Shown: positions 30,641 to 40,267 of the stretch, piece by piece
Position numbering within the stretch: position 1 is the first letter of the stretch
Layout of the letters: every line of letters begins with the position of its first letter
NCBI GenBank assembly: GCA_021738565.1
Contig: JAIPBT010000004.1
Span: 61,482-125,481, forward strand
Source: Bacteroidales bacterium
GTDB taxonomy: Bacteria > Bacteroidota > Bacteroidia > Bacteroidales > GCA-2748055
DNA: 64,000 nucleotides
Direction: 5' to 3'
Notes under the pieces: generated by a model
What the model saw: the letters and a program-made list of their open reading frames with translations, nothing else
What the model was told of the DNA's origin: nothing
Databases searched by the model: none
Program-made: the position numbers and the translations under genes

Positions 30641-31808
30641 CTATATCGTCCACCAGCTTACTTCCCCATCGATGTCAAATTTGAACTCCATTACGCCGGG
30701 CCAGAAAGGAGCTTTCATGTATTTTTCCCATTTCATGTATTTTTCCTGCAGATCCCTGATGACATCCGGATGATCCGGAGCTTCATTTCTCCGCTCATAA
30801 TTATTTAAACGCATGTCATAGAGATAGGTTTTACCATCACGTGTGTTCCAAAGCAACTTCCAGTTTGCACTTCGCACTGCCTTGTTAAAATCGGTACGCC
30901 AGTACAGGTACTCATGTGTCATGTCCTATTCAAATTCCACATTATTTATCAGGTCTTTTCCATCGATGACAACATGTCCTGGAAGCGGTATTGCGGAGGC
31001 AGTGCAAACAGTTGTAAATATATCCATTAGGGATACAGGCGCATCATATTGCCTGGATCCTTTAATCCCCCTGGGCCATCTGAGTATCATGGGAATATTT
31101 ATTCCCCTTCAAACTGACTGAATTTTCCCGCTTTTAGCGGTCCGTTATCTGTCGCTCCCGTATAGGTAGCTCCACCATTATCGCTGGCAAACAGAACCAG
31201 TGTATTTTCTTCAAGATCATTTTCTTTCAGGCTTTCCAGCAACATTCCAATTACCTCATCAAGTGCGGCAATCATTCCATAATATACCCTTTTGTTCACA
31301 TCTTTGATCTCCGGGAAACGATCATAATATTCCTGCGGAACCGGGCGTATGGGGTACATTGAATGCAGATACGACAAAGAAATTATTGCTTTTATTTCTT
31401 TCAATGAAATTGACGGTTTGCTTTGCAATTGAAAAGGTGAGATACTCATCCTCATTGATAACTGTATCATTTAACCGGATTGCACAGGGCCCTTTTCTTT
31501 TCTGTTTCCAGATATGCTTGTTTGCAAAATAGTCATGTCTGTAATTCACAATATTTTTATCGTTCAGCTGTGCAAAAAGTGAAAACGCCTCATAAAAACC
31601 GTACTGTTGATCAAATCCGCGCTGATTTGGTTTGAACTGCCGGTTGATTCCGAGATGCCATTTCCCACACAAGGCGGTTACATAACCGGCACTCTGCATG
31701 ATCTCCGGAAGCAAAATTTCTTCAACCGGAATCCCCTGGTTCTCAATATTTTCCTGTAAAACCTCTGCCCTGGGACTCAACAGACGCAACTGAGGAAATA
31801 AATTTCAT
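30641..31808 (-). pseudogene. Sulfatase (arylsulfatase-type) pseudogene
   Basis: Fragments in different frames: GYVTALCGKWHLGINRQFKPNQRGFDQQYGF; YYDRFPEIKDVNKRVYYGMIAALDEVIGMLLESLKENDLEENTLVLFASDNGG; HEYLYWRTDFNKAVRSANWKLLWN; frameshifts near 31345 and 31110, in-frame TAG near 30925, N-terminal region largely lost. Confidence 0.9.
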
Positions 31809-31904
31809 TATAAATATACCGGATAAATTTGTTTATCAGATCAGGATCATTAACTCCGGGATCAATATTTTCTGATTTTTCTCAAATAATTACCTTTGCT
31901 CTTC

Positions 31905-32396
31905 ATGACAGAAAGAGAAAAGGTGCTTCAGGTTTTAAGGGATCTTCAGATCAGCTTTGAGGAATATGAACACAAGCCGCTACCAACAATTGAAGTGGCC
32001 ATGGAGGTATGGAAAGATATTGATTCAACACATTGTAAGAATTTGTTTTTTAGAAATCACAAGGGTAACAAACATTATCTGGTTATACTTGAGTCAAACC
32101 ACAAGCTGGATATCAGGGACCTTGAACAAAGACTGAAGCAGGGAAAAATCTCTTTTGCTTCTCAAAAACGCATGGACAAATATCTTGGTACATCAGCTGG
32201 TTCAGTCAGCCCATTCGGGTTGATCAATGATATGGGAAACCATGTACATCTATTCCTGGACCTGACGCTTCAAAAGTCGGATAAGATCAGTTTTCATCCA
32301 AATATCAATACAAGTTCCATTGTCATAGAATTTAATGATTTTATCAGTTACCTTGACTGGGTTGGCAATTCATATGAATTCCTTGAATTGTATTAA
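31905..32396 (+). CDS. YbaK/ProX-type aminoacyl-tRNA editing domain protein
   Basis: FEEYEHKPLPTIEVAMEVWKD...CKNLFFRNHKGNKHYLVIL...GSVSPFGLIND. Confidence 0.88.
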   Translation: MTEREKVLQVLRDLQISFEEYEHKPLPTIEVAMEVWKDIDSTHCKNLFFRNHKGNKHYLVILESNHKLDIRDLEQRLKQGKISFASQKRMDKYLGTSAGSVSPFGLINDMGNHVHLFLDLTLQKSDKISFHPNINTSSIVIEFNDFISYLDWVGNSYEFLELY

Positions 32397-32639
32397 AGTT
32401 GGTTGTTTCAATTTTGGTTGAATTTTTTATATCACAATGGAACTGTCTGTCTGAGAAACCCATAAAGCGGAGGTTCTCTTACCCTGATCTAAACACAGGG
32501 TCTGTTCATTCCCTGTCAGGAACGCCAGTGCATGAGATTTCACATGAAGAGTTCTGCCGAAAATTTACCGATAATGATGTTGCAGAGTTGACTTGTAATT
32601 AGAATCGTTGTAAATTTCTCCAAATTTAAAAAAACCGTT

Positions 32640-33014
32640 ATGGACGAAAACAGAGCAAAAAGTCATGTTACGCTGGTCGCTGTCTTGCATATTTGTTTTG
32701 GTACACTGGCAATAATTGGTGCAATAATCACACTTTTCGTGTTTCAATTCTCATGGAATTTTATTCCTGATGACGAAGTACTGGCAAGAAATATTATTCA
32801 ATCCCTGGGAGCGGTTCTTCCTGCAGTCATAGGATTTTTTGGATTGATTGATCTTCTTTCCGGTGTATCACTTTTTAGTTACAAACAGTGGTCGAGGATC
32901 TTTGTCATTGTCATTTCTGCAATAAACTGCCTGAATATACCAATTGGAACTGCAAAAGGTGTATATTCCATCTGGGCATTGATGCAACCGGAAGTACAGA
33001 AACTTTTTGATTGA
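32640..33014 (+). CDS. Small multi-TM hypothetical protein
   Basis: 124 aa with hydrophobic segments, ATG start and no overlapping better ORF. Confidence 0.6.
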   Translation: MDENRAKSHVTLVAVLHICFGTLAIIGAIITLFVFQFSWNFIPDDEVLARNIIQSLGAVLPAVIGFFGLIDLLSGVSLFSYKQWSRIFVIVISAINCLNIPIGTAKGVYSIWALMQPEVQKLFD

Positions 33015-33089
33015 ATCAATCAATTGGGGATGTAAAAAATAACAAAGTCACTTCTACATAAAGGAGGTTTTTAATTGCAAAAAAACAGC

Positions 33090-34871
33090 TTAATACCTCT
33101 CCCTCTCTTTGTAATGTGTATGAAGCAGTTCATGAGACTTATGTCCCAGTGGTTCTCCCAGAAATTCCTCATACAATTGCAGTATCTCAGGGTTTTCATG
33201 GGATTTTCTGATGGGCATTGACATGTCCTCCTCATAAATCGCTGCAGCTCTTTCTTCCCTGATCTTTTGATTGGTAGGAATAGGCTGTCCTCCGCCACCA
33301 AGACATCCTCCCGGGCATGCCATGATTTCAATAAAATGTACATTTAGATCTCCGTTTTTCACGGCCCGCATCAATTCCCTGGCATTTGACAATCCATGTG
33401 CAACAGCGCATTTCAATTCAACACCTTCAAGGAATTTCCATTCATCAAGACAATTTTCAATTTTTACTGATGCCTGTTTGATCCCATCAAACCCCCTGAC
33501 AGGCATAATATTAAGATCCGTGAACGGTACTTCCCTGCCTGTAACAATTTCATAAGCCGTTCTCAATGCGGCTTCCATAACACCTCCGGTCGCACCGAAT
33601 ATTACACCAGCCCCTGATGAAGCTCCCATCAGGCGGTCAAAATGATCCTCTTTCATCTGAGAGAAGTCTATACCTGCCTGTCTGACCATGCGCGCCAATT
33701 CCCTTGTAGTTAAAACATAATCAACATCCTTGTAACCACTTGAACGCATTTCAGGGCGGTCTGCTTCGTATTTTTTTGCAGTGCAGGGCATGATCGAAAC
33801 AGTTACGATCTTTTTTGGATCAATATCCTTAGCCCTTGCATAATAGGTCTTTGCAAGTGCGCCGAACATCTGTTGTGGTGATTTACAGGTAGAGACATTG
33901 GGAAGGAATTCAGGGAAAGTATGTTCAATGAATTTGACCCAGCCTGGAGAACAGCTGGTTGTCATGGGTAAAGCTGTATTTTCATCCTTATCAACTATTG
34001 CCTTTTTTAAACGGGACAACAGCTCATTCCCTTCTTCAACAATAGTTAGATCTGCTGTGAAATCTGTATCAAGCACTGAATTAAATCCCAGTCTTTTTAA
34101 AGCAGCAACCATTTTTCCGGTAACACGTTCTCCGGGACTTAGTCCGAGATCCTCTCCCAAACCAACCCTAACTGCAGGTGCTGTCTGGACAATAACGTGT
34201 TTATCAGGATCCAGTATAGCATCCCATACTTCATCCAGGTAAGTTCTTTCCACCAGTGCCCCGGTAGGGCACCGGTTAATACACTGTCCACAGTTCGTGC
34301 AGATAACTTCTGCCATGGAATGGTCGAAGAAAGTGCTAATTTTCTGATGCATTCCCTTGTAGGCCACAGAAAGTGCATTTACTCCCTGCAATTCCTGACA
34401 GGTTCTGACGCATCGCTGGCATCTTATGCATTTGCTATCATCCTTTTGAATTGAGGGAGAAAATCGATCAATGGTATATTCCTTGTGTGCCAACAGATCC
34501 AGAAAAATGTGATCCCCCACACTGAATTCATTGGCCAGATTCTGCAATTCACACTGACCGTTCTTATAGCACTTGGTACAATCCGCATTGTGTTCAGACA
34601 ACAGCAATTCAATAACATGTTTCCTGGCTGTCCTGACTTTCAACGAATTTGTCAGGATCTGCATACCTTCAGCAACCGGCGTTCCGCACGCCGCAAACAA
34701 TGCCTTGCCTCCAAGCTGTTCAACCACGCAGACCCGGCAGTTCCCTGCCACACAAAGATCATCATGATTGCATAATGTAGGAATCCTGAAGTTCAGCTTT
34801 TTTGCAGCTTCAAGGATGGTTGTTTCTTCTGGAACCTCAACTAAAAGTCCGTTTATGGATAATTTTATCAT
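33090..34871 (-). CDS. hydA: [FeFe] hydrogenase catalytic subunit (HydA/HndD-like, NADH-linked)
   Basis: N-terminal [2Fe-2S] domain, His-ligated and 2x[4Fe-4S] motifs (CIRCQRCVRTC, CTNCGQCINRCP), H-cluster motifs TSCSPGW, MPCTAKKYE, MACPGGCLGGGGQP. Confidence 0.95.
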   Translation of the reverse strand: MIKLSINGLLVEVPEETTILEAAKKLNFRIPTLCNHDDLCVAGNCRVCVVEQLGGKALFAACGTPVAEGMQILTNSLKVRTARKHVIELLLSEHNADCTKCYKNGQCELQNLANEFSVGDHIFLDLLAHKEYTIDRFSPSIQKDDSKCIRCQRCVRTCQELQGVNALSVAYKGMHQKISTFFDHSMAEVICTNCGQCINRCPTGALVERTYLDEVWDAILDPDKHVIVQTAPAVRVGLGEDLGLSPGERVTGKMVAALKRLGFNSVLDTDFTADLTIVEEGNELLSRLKKAIVDKDENTALPMTTSCSPGWVKFIEHTFPEFLPNVSTCKSPQQMFGALAKTYYARAKDIDPKKIVTVSIMPCTAKKYEADRPEMRSSGYKDVDYVLTTRELARMVRQAGIDFSQMKEDHFDRLMGASSGAGVIFGATGGVMEAALRTAYEIVTGREVPFTDLNIMPVRGFDGIKQASVKIENCLDEWKFLEGVELKCAVAHGLSNARELMRAVKNGDLNVHFIEIMACPGGCLGGGGQPIPTNQKIREERAAAIYEEDMSMPIRKSHENPEILQLYEEFLGEPLGHKSHELLHTHYKERERY

Positions 34872-34890
34872 TGTTCGTAATTTTACCTGA

Positions 34891-36051
34891 TTAATAGATG
34901 ATCTCCTCTTTAAAATTCTCAACGATGGAGCTGAATGCATTTCCGACCGATTGTCCCAGCCCACATTTTGAAGCAAGCTTCATTGTTGTGGCAAGCTTTA
35001 CCAGTTCATCAAGGTATTTTGAGCTTCTTTCGCCTTTTTTCACTGCCTCAATGCCTTTAAGCAGCTGCTGACAGCCTACCCTGCAAGGGGTGCATTGTCC
35101 GCAGGATTCTTCGGCAAAAAAATCAAGGTAATTGTGCATAACGTTGTACATGGACCTGGAACTGTTGAATAGTTTCATAGAGCCACCGGTTGGCACGCCT
35201 TCAAAGCCAATGACAGTATCGGCAAAACGTTTTCGCGGAACACAAAAGCCCGCTGCACCTCCCACCTGCACTGCCTTGGTATCACCATCTCCGAATTCCT
35301 CAACGAATTCATCCACGCTCATTCCAAGTTCCAGCTCATAAATTCCCGCCTTGGGTGTATCCCCGGAAACAGAAAACACTTTGGATCCCCTAGAATCCTT
35401 GGTTCCAAGGTGCATAAAATGTGATGCTCCGTATTTCAGGATCATCACTGTATATACAAGGGTTTCAACGTTGTTAATGCAGGTCGGTTTGTTGAATAAA
35501 CCTGAAGCTGTCGGATAAGGTGGTTTGTTCCTGGGTTCACCCCTCTTGCCTTCGATCGATTCGAACAAGGCACTCTCTTCCCCGCAAATGTACGCTCCGC
35601 TTCCAAGGCGAAGCAAGATCCTGAAATCATGACCCATTTCTTTCATCAGCAGATGAAATTCATCCATTTTCTTCTCAAGTTTTGAAACAAGAAAATAGTA
35701 TTCACCCCGCAGATAGATGAACCCGTATTTTGCTCCTATGGCCTTTGAGGCGATTGCCATTCCACAAAATACTTTCTCCGGCACTTCGTCAAGGATCTGC
35801 CGGTCCTTAAATGTCCCCGGCTCTCCTTCATCAGCATTGCAAACAATGTATTTTTCATCTCCTTTCTCATTTGCAGCAAACTGCCATTTCAAGCCAGTCG
35901 GGAAACCTGCACCTCCCCTGCCTTTCAATCCTGAATCAATGACCGACTGAATAATCCTTTCCGGATCCATACTGATAATTTTCTTAAAAATTTCCTTGCA
36001 GACAATTTTTTCAAAAATCAGGTCAACTCTTTTTACAGGTATATTTTTCAT
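34891..36051 (-). CDS. hydB: NuoF-like flavin subunit of NADH-linked hydrogenase (short HydB)
   Basis: GLKGRGGAGFPTGLKW, CNADEGEPGTFKDR, GSGAYICGEESALFESIEGKRGEPR, ESCGQCTPCRVG. Confidence 0.93.
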   Translation of the reverse strand: MKNIPVKRVDLIFEKIVCKEIFKKIISMDPERIIQSVIDSGLKGRGGAGFPTGLKWQFAANEKGDEKYIVCNADEGEPGTFKDRQILDEVPEKVFCGMAIASKAIGAKYGFIYLRGEYYFLVSKLEKKMDEFHLLMKEMGHDFRILLRLGSGAYICGEESALFESIEGKRGEPRNKPPYPTASGLFNKPTCINNVETLVYTVMILKYGASHFMHLGTKDSRGSKVFSVSGDTPKAGIYELELGMSVDEFVEEFGDGDTKAVQVGGAAGFCVPRKRFADTVIGFEGVPTGGSMKLFNSSRSMYNVMHNYLDFFAEESCGQCTPCRVGCQQLLKGIEAVKKGERSSKYLDELVKLATTMKLASKCGLGQSVGNAFSSIVENFKEEIIY

Positions 36052-36070
36052 ATTGAATTTTTTACCGGTT

Positions 36071-36535
36071 CTATCTTTGCTTAATGTATTCCCTGAGAAT
36101 TTCTGTAACTTTCTCAGGTGTCAGTTCTGTATAGGGGGTGTCATTGATCAGAATGGCAGGAGCTTTATGGCACCAGCCGATGCAATTCGTTTCAAGAAGG
36201 CTGAATTTCTTATCAGCAGTGGTTTCTCCCAATTTTATTTTCAAAATTTCCTCCATGGTCGACAGAATTGAATTCTTTCCTTTCATGCTGCACGAGATCG
36301 TCTTGCAGATCCGGATCACATATTTACCACGTGGTTTTGTATCCAGGAAAGAATAAAATGTTGTCGTACCAAAGATGTCTGCGGCTGAGAGATCAAGTTG
36401 TCTGGCAACCTCAACCATATCCTGATCGGATATGTAATGCTTCTCTCTCACTATATCCTGCAGAATAGGCATCAACGCATCTCTGGTCTTACCATGTTTG
36501 TTAACTTTTTGACTGATGGATTCTGAAAGTGTCAT
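36071..36535 (-). CDS. hydC: NuoE-like [2Fe-2S] thioredoxin-fold subunit (HydC)
   Basis: ICKTISCSMKG...LLETNCIGWCHKAPAILIND. Confidence 0.92.
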   Translation of the reverse strand: MTLSESISQKVNKHGKTRDALMPILQDIVREKHYISDQDMVEVARQLDLSAADIFGTTTFYSFLDTKPRGKYVIRICKTISCSMKGKNSILSTMEEILKIKLGETTADKKFSLLETNCIGWCHKAPAILINDTPYTELTPEKVTEILREYIKQR

Positions 36536-36584
36536 GGCTGCAGTTTTAATAATGATGTATTGAAAATTAATAACATTTTGTTGA

Positions 36585-36602
36585 CTGTGAAATAAATAAC
36601 AA
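36585..36602 (-). promoter_or_regulatory. Rex-like operator A upstream of hydCBA
   Basis: Minus strand TTGTTAT-TTAT-TTCACAG; one mismatch per half-site to TTGTKAA-N4-TTMACAA. Confidence 0.5.
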
Positions 36603-36628
36603 TAATATCAGCGAATTTAGTTTCTTTA

Positions 36629-36646
36629 TTGTTATTTGTGTAACAG
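36629..36646 (+). promoter_or_regulatory. Rex-like operator B upstream of hydCBA
   Basis: TTGTTAT-TTGT-GTAACAG; centre 44 bp from operator A. Confidence 0.4.
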
Positions 36647-36792
36647 TATCTTGTTTTTTAAATACCAAAAGTTAAATTAATATTCAATCTAAATTAGCGC
36701 TTGGTCTGCAGTTCCCGTAAATCTGCTTATTCAGGACAAAAGCAAATGATCATTGGTGATTGTATTACATATTATCTATCTTGTGCATTGAG

Positions 36793-37296
36793 ATGATTTT
36801 ATCACACATAGTAGCTGTTTCCAATAATTTTGTCATAGGTAAAAACAACAGCCTTCCCTGGAGAATACCAGCTGATTTGCGCTATTTCCATCGCATAACC
36901 GATGGACATATTGTTCTGATGGGTAGAAAGAATTATGAAGCCAATGGCGGAGCACTACAGAACCGGACCAATATTATCATTACAAGGAAGAAATCCTTCC
37001 AGCCCAATGATGCCTTCGTTGCAAACTCGGTCGGTGCGGCAATAGAAAAGGCCCGGTCATATGCTCCCGACGAAGTATTCATTGTCGGGGGTGGGGAGAT
37101 TTATGCAGCAACCTTGCACCTGGCAGACAGGATTTACATTACGGTAATTGATGCAAATGTCAGCGGTGACACTTATTATCCCGAAATAAGATTTTCACAA
37201 TACAACACCGTCTCAAAGATCCATAAAAAAGCAGATCGGGAAAATCCATTCGACCATACCTATTACATCCTCCAAAGACCCAATTTAAAATATTAA
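36793..37296 (+). CDS. folA: dihydrofolate reductase
   Basis: VAVSNNFVIGKNNSLPWRIPADLRYF, VLMGRKNYE, VFIVGGGEIYA. Confidence 0.95.
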   Translation: MILSHIVAVSNNFVIGKNNSLPWRIPADLRYFHRITDGHIVLMGRKNYEANGGALQNRTNIIITRKKSFQPNDAFVANSVGAAIEKARSYAPDEVFIVGGGEIYAATLHLADRIYITVIDANVSGDTYYPEIRFSQYNTVSKIHKKADRENPFDHTYYILQRPNLKY

Positions 37297-37352
37297 CTAT
37301 CAATATTTTATAACTTAACACAATATCAAAATATTTTGTGCGTTTTAAAATA

Positions 37353-37397
37353 AACTAACTTTTTAGTTGTTTAACTAAATTATTAGTTATATATTTG
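37353..37397 (+). promoter_or_regulatory. BlaI-type operator pair embedded in a Bacteroidetes promoter
   Basis: AACTAA-CTTT-TTAGTT (37353-37368) and TAACTAA-ATTA-TTAGTTA (37372-37389), both perfect palindromes; TTG (37367-37369)-N20-TATATTTG (37390-37397). Confidence 0.8.
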
Positions 37398-37424
37398 AAA
37401 CGGATTAAAACCGCTGTCAAAAAA

Positions 37425-37805
37425 ATGAAAGAACTGACTAAAGCTGAAGAACAGGTCATGCAGATCCTTTGGGAAAAAGGGAATGCCTTTATTAAGGAGA
37501 TCATACCGGAATTTAAGGATCCAAAACCGGCATACAATACGGTTTCAACCATTGTAAGGATCCTTGAGAGAAAAGGTTTTGTGGGTCATATTGAATTTGG
37601 AAAATCACACAGGTATTTTCCGCTTATTCCAAAAGAAAAATACCGGGAAGAAGTTTTTTCCGGATTAATGAAAAACTATTTCAATAATTCAATGAAACAG
37701 GTGCTTTCCCATTTTTCCGGAAAATCAAAAATGGATATCAGGGAAGCAGATGAATTGATCCAACTGCTTAAAGAAATCAAGAAAAAAAACACCTCCAATG
37801 AATAA
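37425..37805 (+). CDS. BlaI/MecI/CopY family transcriptional repressor
   Basis: LTKAEEQVMQILWEKGNAFIKEIIPEFKDPKPAYNTVSTIVRILERKGFVGH. Confidence 0.93.
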   Translation: MKELTKAEEQVMQILWEKGNAFIKEIIPEFKDPKPAYNTVSTIVRILERKGFVGHIEFGKSHRYFPLIPKEKYREEVFSGLMKNYFNNSMKQVLSHFSGKSKMDIREADELIQLLKEIKKKNTSNE

Positions 37806-39108
37806 TATCGTGCAATATTTAATAGAACTGAACATATCGATAACAGCATTTTTCCTTCTGTATAAACTGCTGTTCAATAAGGATTCAAATTTTGGGATCC
37901 GAAGGTGTTTCCTTCTCTATGCACTTATTGGCTCTGCATTGATTCCATTGTTTAATATTTCGTTAACGGGAGATTCATTTTTATATTCTGCCAATATGAT
38001 CCGGCTGGAGGAATTGACCGTTCAGGGGAAGAGCGGTGATTCATTTAATACCGGCCCTTTTTCGGTTACCGGTTTTTTCTATCAGGTCTATTTAGTGGTC
38101 GCTTTGTTTTTATTCTCACGCCTGATAATCAGCGTTTCAAATATTATTTACAGCATTATAAAAGGAAAGAAAACCGCTATTAATGGTCAGGATTTGTACA
38201 TCAACTCAAAACTTCATGCAAGCTCATTCTTCAAATACATATTCATTGATCCGGACAAAACAGAAGACATTGAACTAAAACAGATTATAGCACACGAAAA
38301 ACAACATGTGCGCCTGTTTCATTCCTTCGACAGAATTTTCGTTGAAATTTTTGCAGCCGTGAGTTGGATCAATCCGGTTGTATGGACCTTAAGAAAAGAA
38401 ATTATCATTAATCATGAATACCAGGCAGACAACAAGATTGTTGAGCAGGGAACCGATCATGCAAGTTACCAGCTCACCATTCTGAATCAATATATTGGAA
38501 GCGCTTCAATAACCAATCAATTTAGTAATCACATTAAAAACCGAATAATTATGTTAAACAAAAATTATAAAAAAGGAAGCTTCTGGAAAAGCATCGTGCT
38601 GATACCGGCAAGCCTTATCCTGATGTTTTTTATTGCATGTGGCAATGAAACAGAAAACGAAGAGCCTCAATCCGGCGAAAAATTGATGGAAAATGTTTTC
38701 TATGATGTAGAAAAAATGCCTCAATGGCCTGGCAACGATGATTTTATAATGTCTGTCAGAAATTTTATTGCAAAAAACCTCCAGTACCCAACGGAAGCGA
38801 CTGATAATGGAGTTGAAGGAAAGGTATTCATTACATTCATGGTTACAAAAACCGGGAAAGTTATAGTCCCTGATCCGGAAATGCTGCCACCTGAAAAAAA
38901 TGAAGATGGAAGTTTAAAAGAGATGGTTGTAATCGGTTACAGAACACTGACGGACAACAGCGACATGCCAGACGAAAAATACATTAACCTGCTCAAGGAA
39001 GAAGGAAAAAGAGTCATCGGACTGATCCCGGACCTTCAACCAGGCGAAAAGGGAGGTGTCCCGGTCAATGCACTTTTCACAATGCCAATCATATTCAAAC
39101 TGAATTAG
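37798..39108 (+). CDS. BlaR1/MecR1-type M56 peptidase with C-terminal TonB-like domain
   Basis: TM segments, IAHEKQHVRLFHSFDR (HExxH), INHEYQADN; C-terminal LQYPTEATDNGVEGKVFITFMVTKTGKV; overlaps the upstream repressor by 8 bp. Confidence 0.88.
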   Translation: MNNIVQYLIELNISITAFFLLYKLLFNKDSNFGIRRCFLLYALIGSALIPLFNISLTGDSFLYSANMIRLEELTVQGKSGDSFNTGPFSVTGFFYQVYLVVALFLFSRLIISVSNIIYSIIKGKKTAINGQDLYINSKLHASSFFKYIFIDPDKTEDIELKQIIAHEKQHVRLFHSFDRIFVEIFAAVSWINPVVWTLRKEIIINHEYQADNKIVEQGTDHASYQLTILNQYIGSASITNQFSNHIKNRIIMLNKNYKKGSFWKSIVLIPASLILMFFIACGNETENEEPQSGEKLMENVFYDVEKMPQWPGNDDFIMSVRNFIAKNLQYPTEATDNGVEGKVFITFMVTKTGKVIVPDPEMLPPEKNEDGSLKEMVVIGYRTLTDNSDMPDEKYINLLKEEGKRVIGLIPDLQPGEKGGVPVNALFTMPIIFKLN

Positions 39109-39135
39109 AACGATCTTATAATTCAAATTTATCCC

Positions 39136-39172
39136 GGGAGGATCCTCTTTTTTACAGGATCCTCCCTTTTTT
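39136..39172 (+). terminator. Rho-independent terminator after the M56 peptidase gene
   Basis: GGGAGGATCCT-cttttttac-AGGATCCTCCC (perfect 11-bp stem) followed by TTTTTT. Confidence 0.9.
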
Positions 39173-39276
39173 ATCCCGTTCACAGATATTTGATCACATT
39201 TATACAGTATTGTCCGTGAAAGAATTGTAAGTTTAAAATGAATTGATAAAATTTGTACAGAACTGATTTGTAACTG

Positions 39277-39765
39277 ATGATAATGAATTCGGCCCAATTG
39301 ATCAATACGATGCTTGTTCCTGCAATAATGATTGTAGCTACGGCAATCTTACTGTTTTCCACCAACGATAAATATTCCATGATCGTGAACAGGATCAGGT
39401 GGTTGAAGAAAGAGCGCGGAAAGATCTCAAACAAGGAGCAATTCAAAAAAGATGATGACAACCGAATGAGCAACATTGAATTGCAGATTAGCCATTTGAT
39501 CCACCGAATATCTATGGTTCGTATTATTATCGCCAGTTATTCATCTGCACTATTATTTTTCACAGTTTGCTGTGTATTAATGGCTGTCCGGTCTGATTTT
39601 CAGATAAATGGATATTACTGGGTCACCATAGGTTTCTTTTTTGCAGGCTTGCTTGGAATTATCAACGGGGTGGTTTTCTCTGTTATTGAAGTATTCAAGG
39701 GCTACAGGATCGTTCATATAGAGATAAAAGAGATCAACTATGAAAAACCTGAAAAAACATTATAA
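39277..39765 (+). CDS. DUF2721 membrane protein
   Basis: LVPAIMIVATAILLFSTNDKYSMIVNRIRWLKKER with further TM segments. Confidence 0.8.
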   Translation: MIMNSAQLINTMLVPAIMIVATAILLFSTNDKYSMIVNRIRWLKKERGKISNKEQFKKDDDNRMSNIELQISHLIHRISMVRIIIASYSSALLFFTVCCVLMAVRSDFQINGYYWVTIGFFFAGLLGIINGVVFSVIEVFKGYRIVHIEIKEINYEKPEKTL

Positions 39766-40117
39766 GATAAAAGCAACCCCTCCCGAAGTATATGCTGCAA
39801 TTACAAATCCTTTCTCCATTGAGATCTGGACAGGTGAAGAAGCTGTAATGAGCACCAGGGCCGGGGAAGAATTTTCACTTTTCAGTGGTGACATTGCCGG
39901 AAGAAACCTGCAATTTGAGCCCGACAGGAAAATAATTCAGGAGTGGTATTTTGGCGATCAGAAAGAACCTTCAATTGTTACAATCACATTGGAGCCCGAC
40001 AAATACTTCACAAAAATTGAGATCCTGCATACCAATATTCCTGATGACGCATTCGATGACATCCTAAACGGCTGGGATGAATCCTATTTTAGAGGATTGA
40101 AAGAATTTTTTGAATAA
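39740..40117 (+). CDS. START-like/SRPBCC (AHSA1-type) domain protein
   Basis: IKATPPEVYAAITNPFSIEIWTGEEAVMSTRAGEEFSLFSGDIAGRNLQFEPDRKIIQEWYFGD. Confidence 0.82.
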   Translation: MKNLKKHYKIKATPPEVYAAITNPFSIEIWTGEEAVMSTRAGEEFSLFSGDIAGRNLQFEPDRKIIQEWYFGDQKEPSIVTITLEPDKYFTKIEILHTNIPDDAFDDILNGWDESYFRGLKEFFE

Positions 40118-40267
40118 TCCTTTTGTCATAATCAACCGGAACCTTTTGTATACTTACCAATCTTTTCCGGGTATACATTGTTGATTATTTTCCGCACCTG
40201 TAACTTTTCATTCATTACATCGTCTTACCCAAAAACAAACAACAATACTTTAATTAATCTTATTATT

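Noticed and set aside
32399-32602. 67-aa ORF after the YbaK/ProX-like gene, with a CCCTG/CAGGG hairpin
   Set aside because: Could be a gene fragment, but no family recognised and start context is weak; left unannotated.
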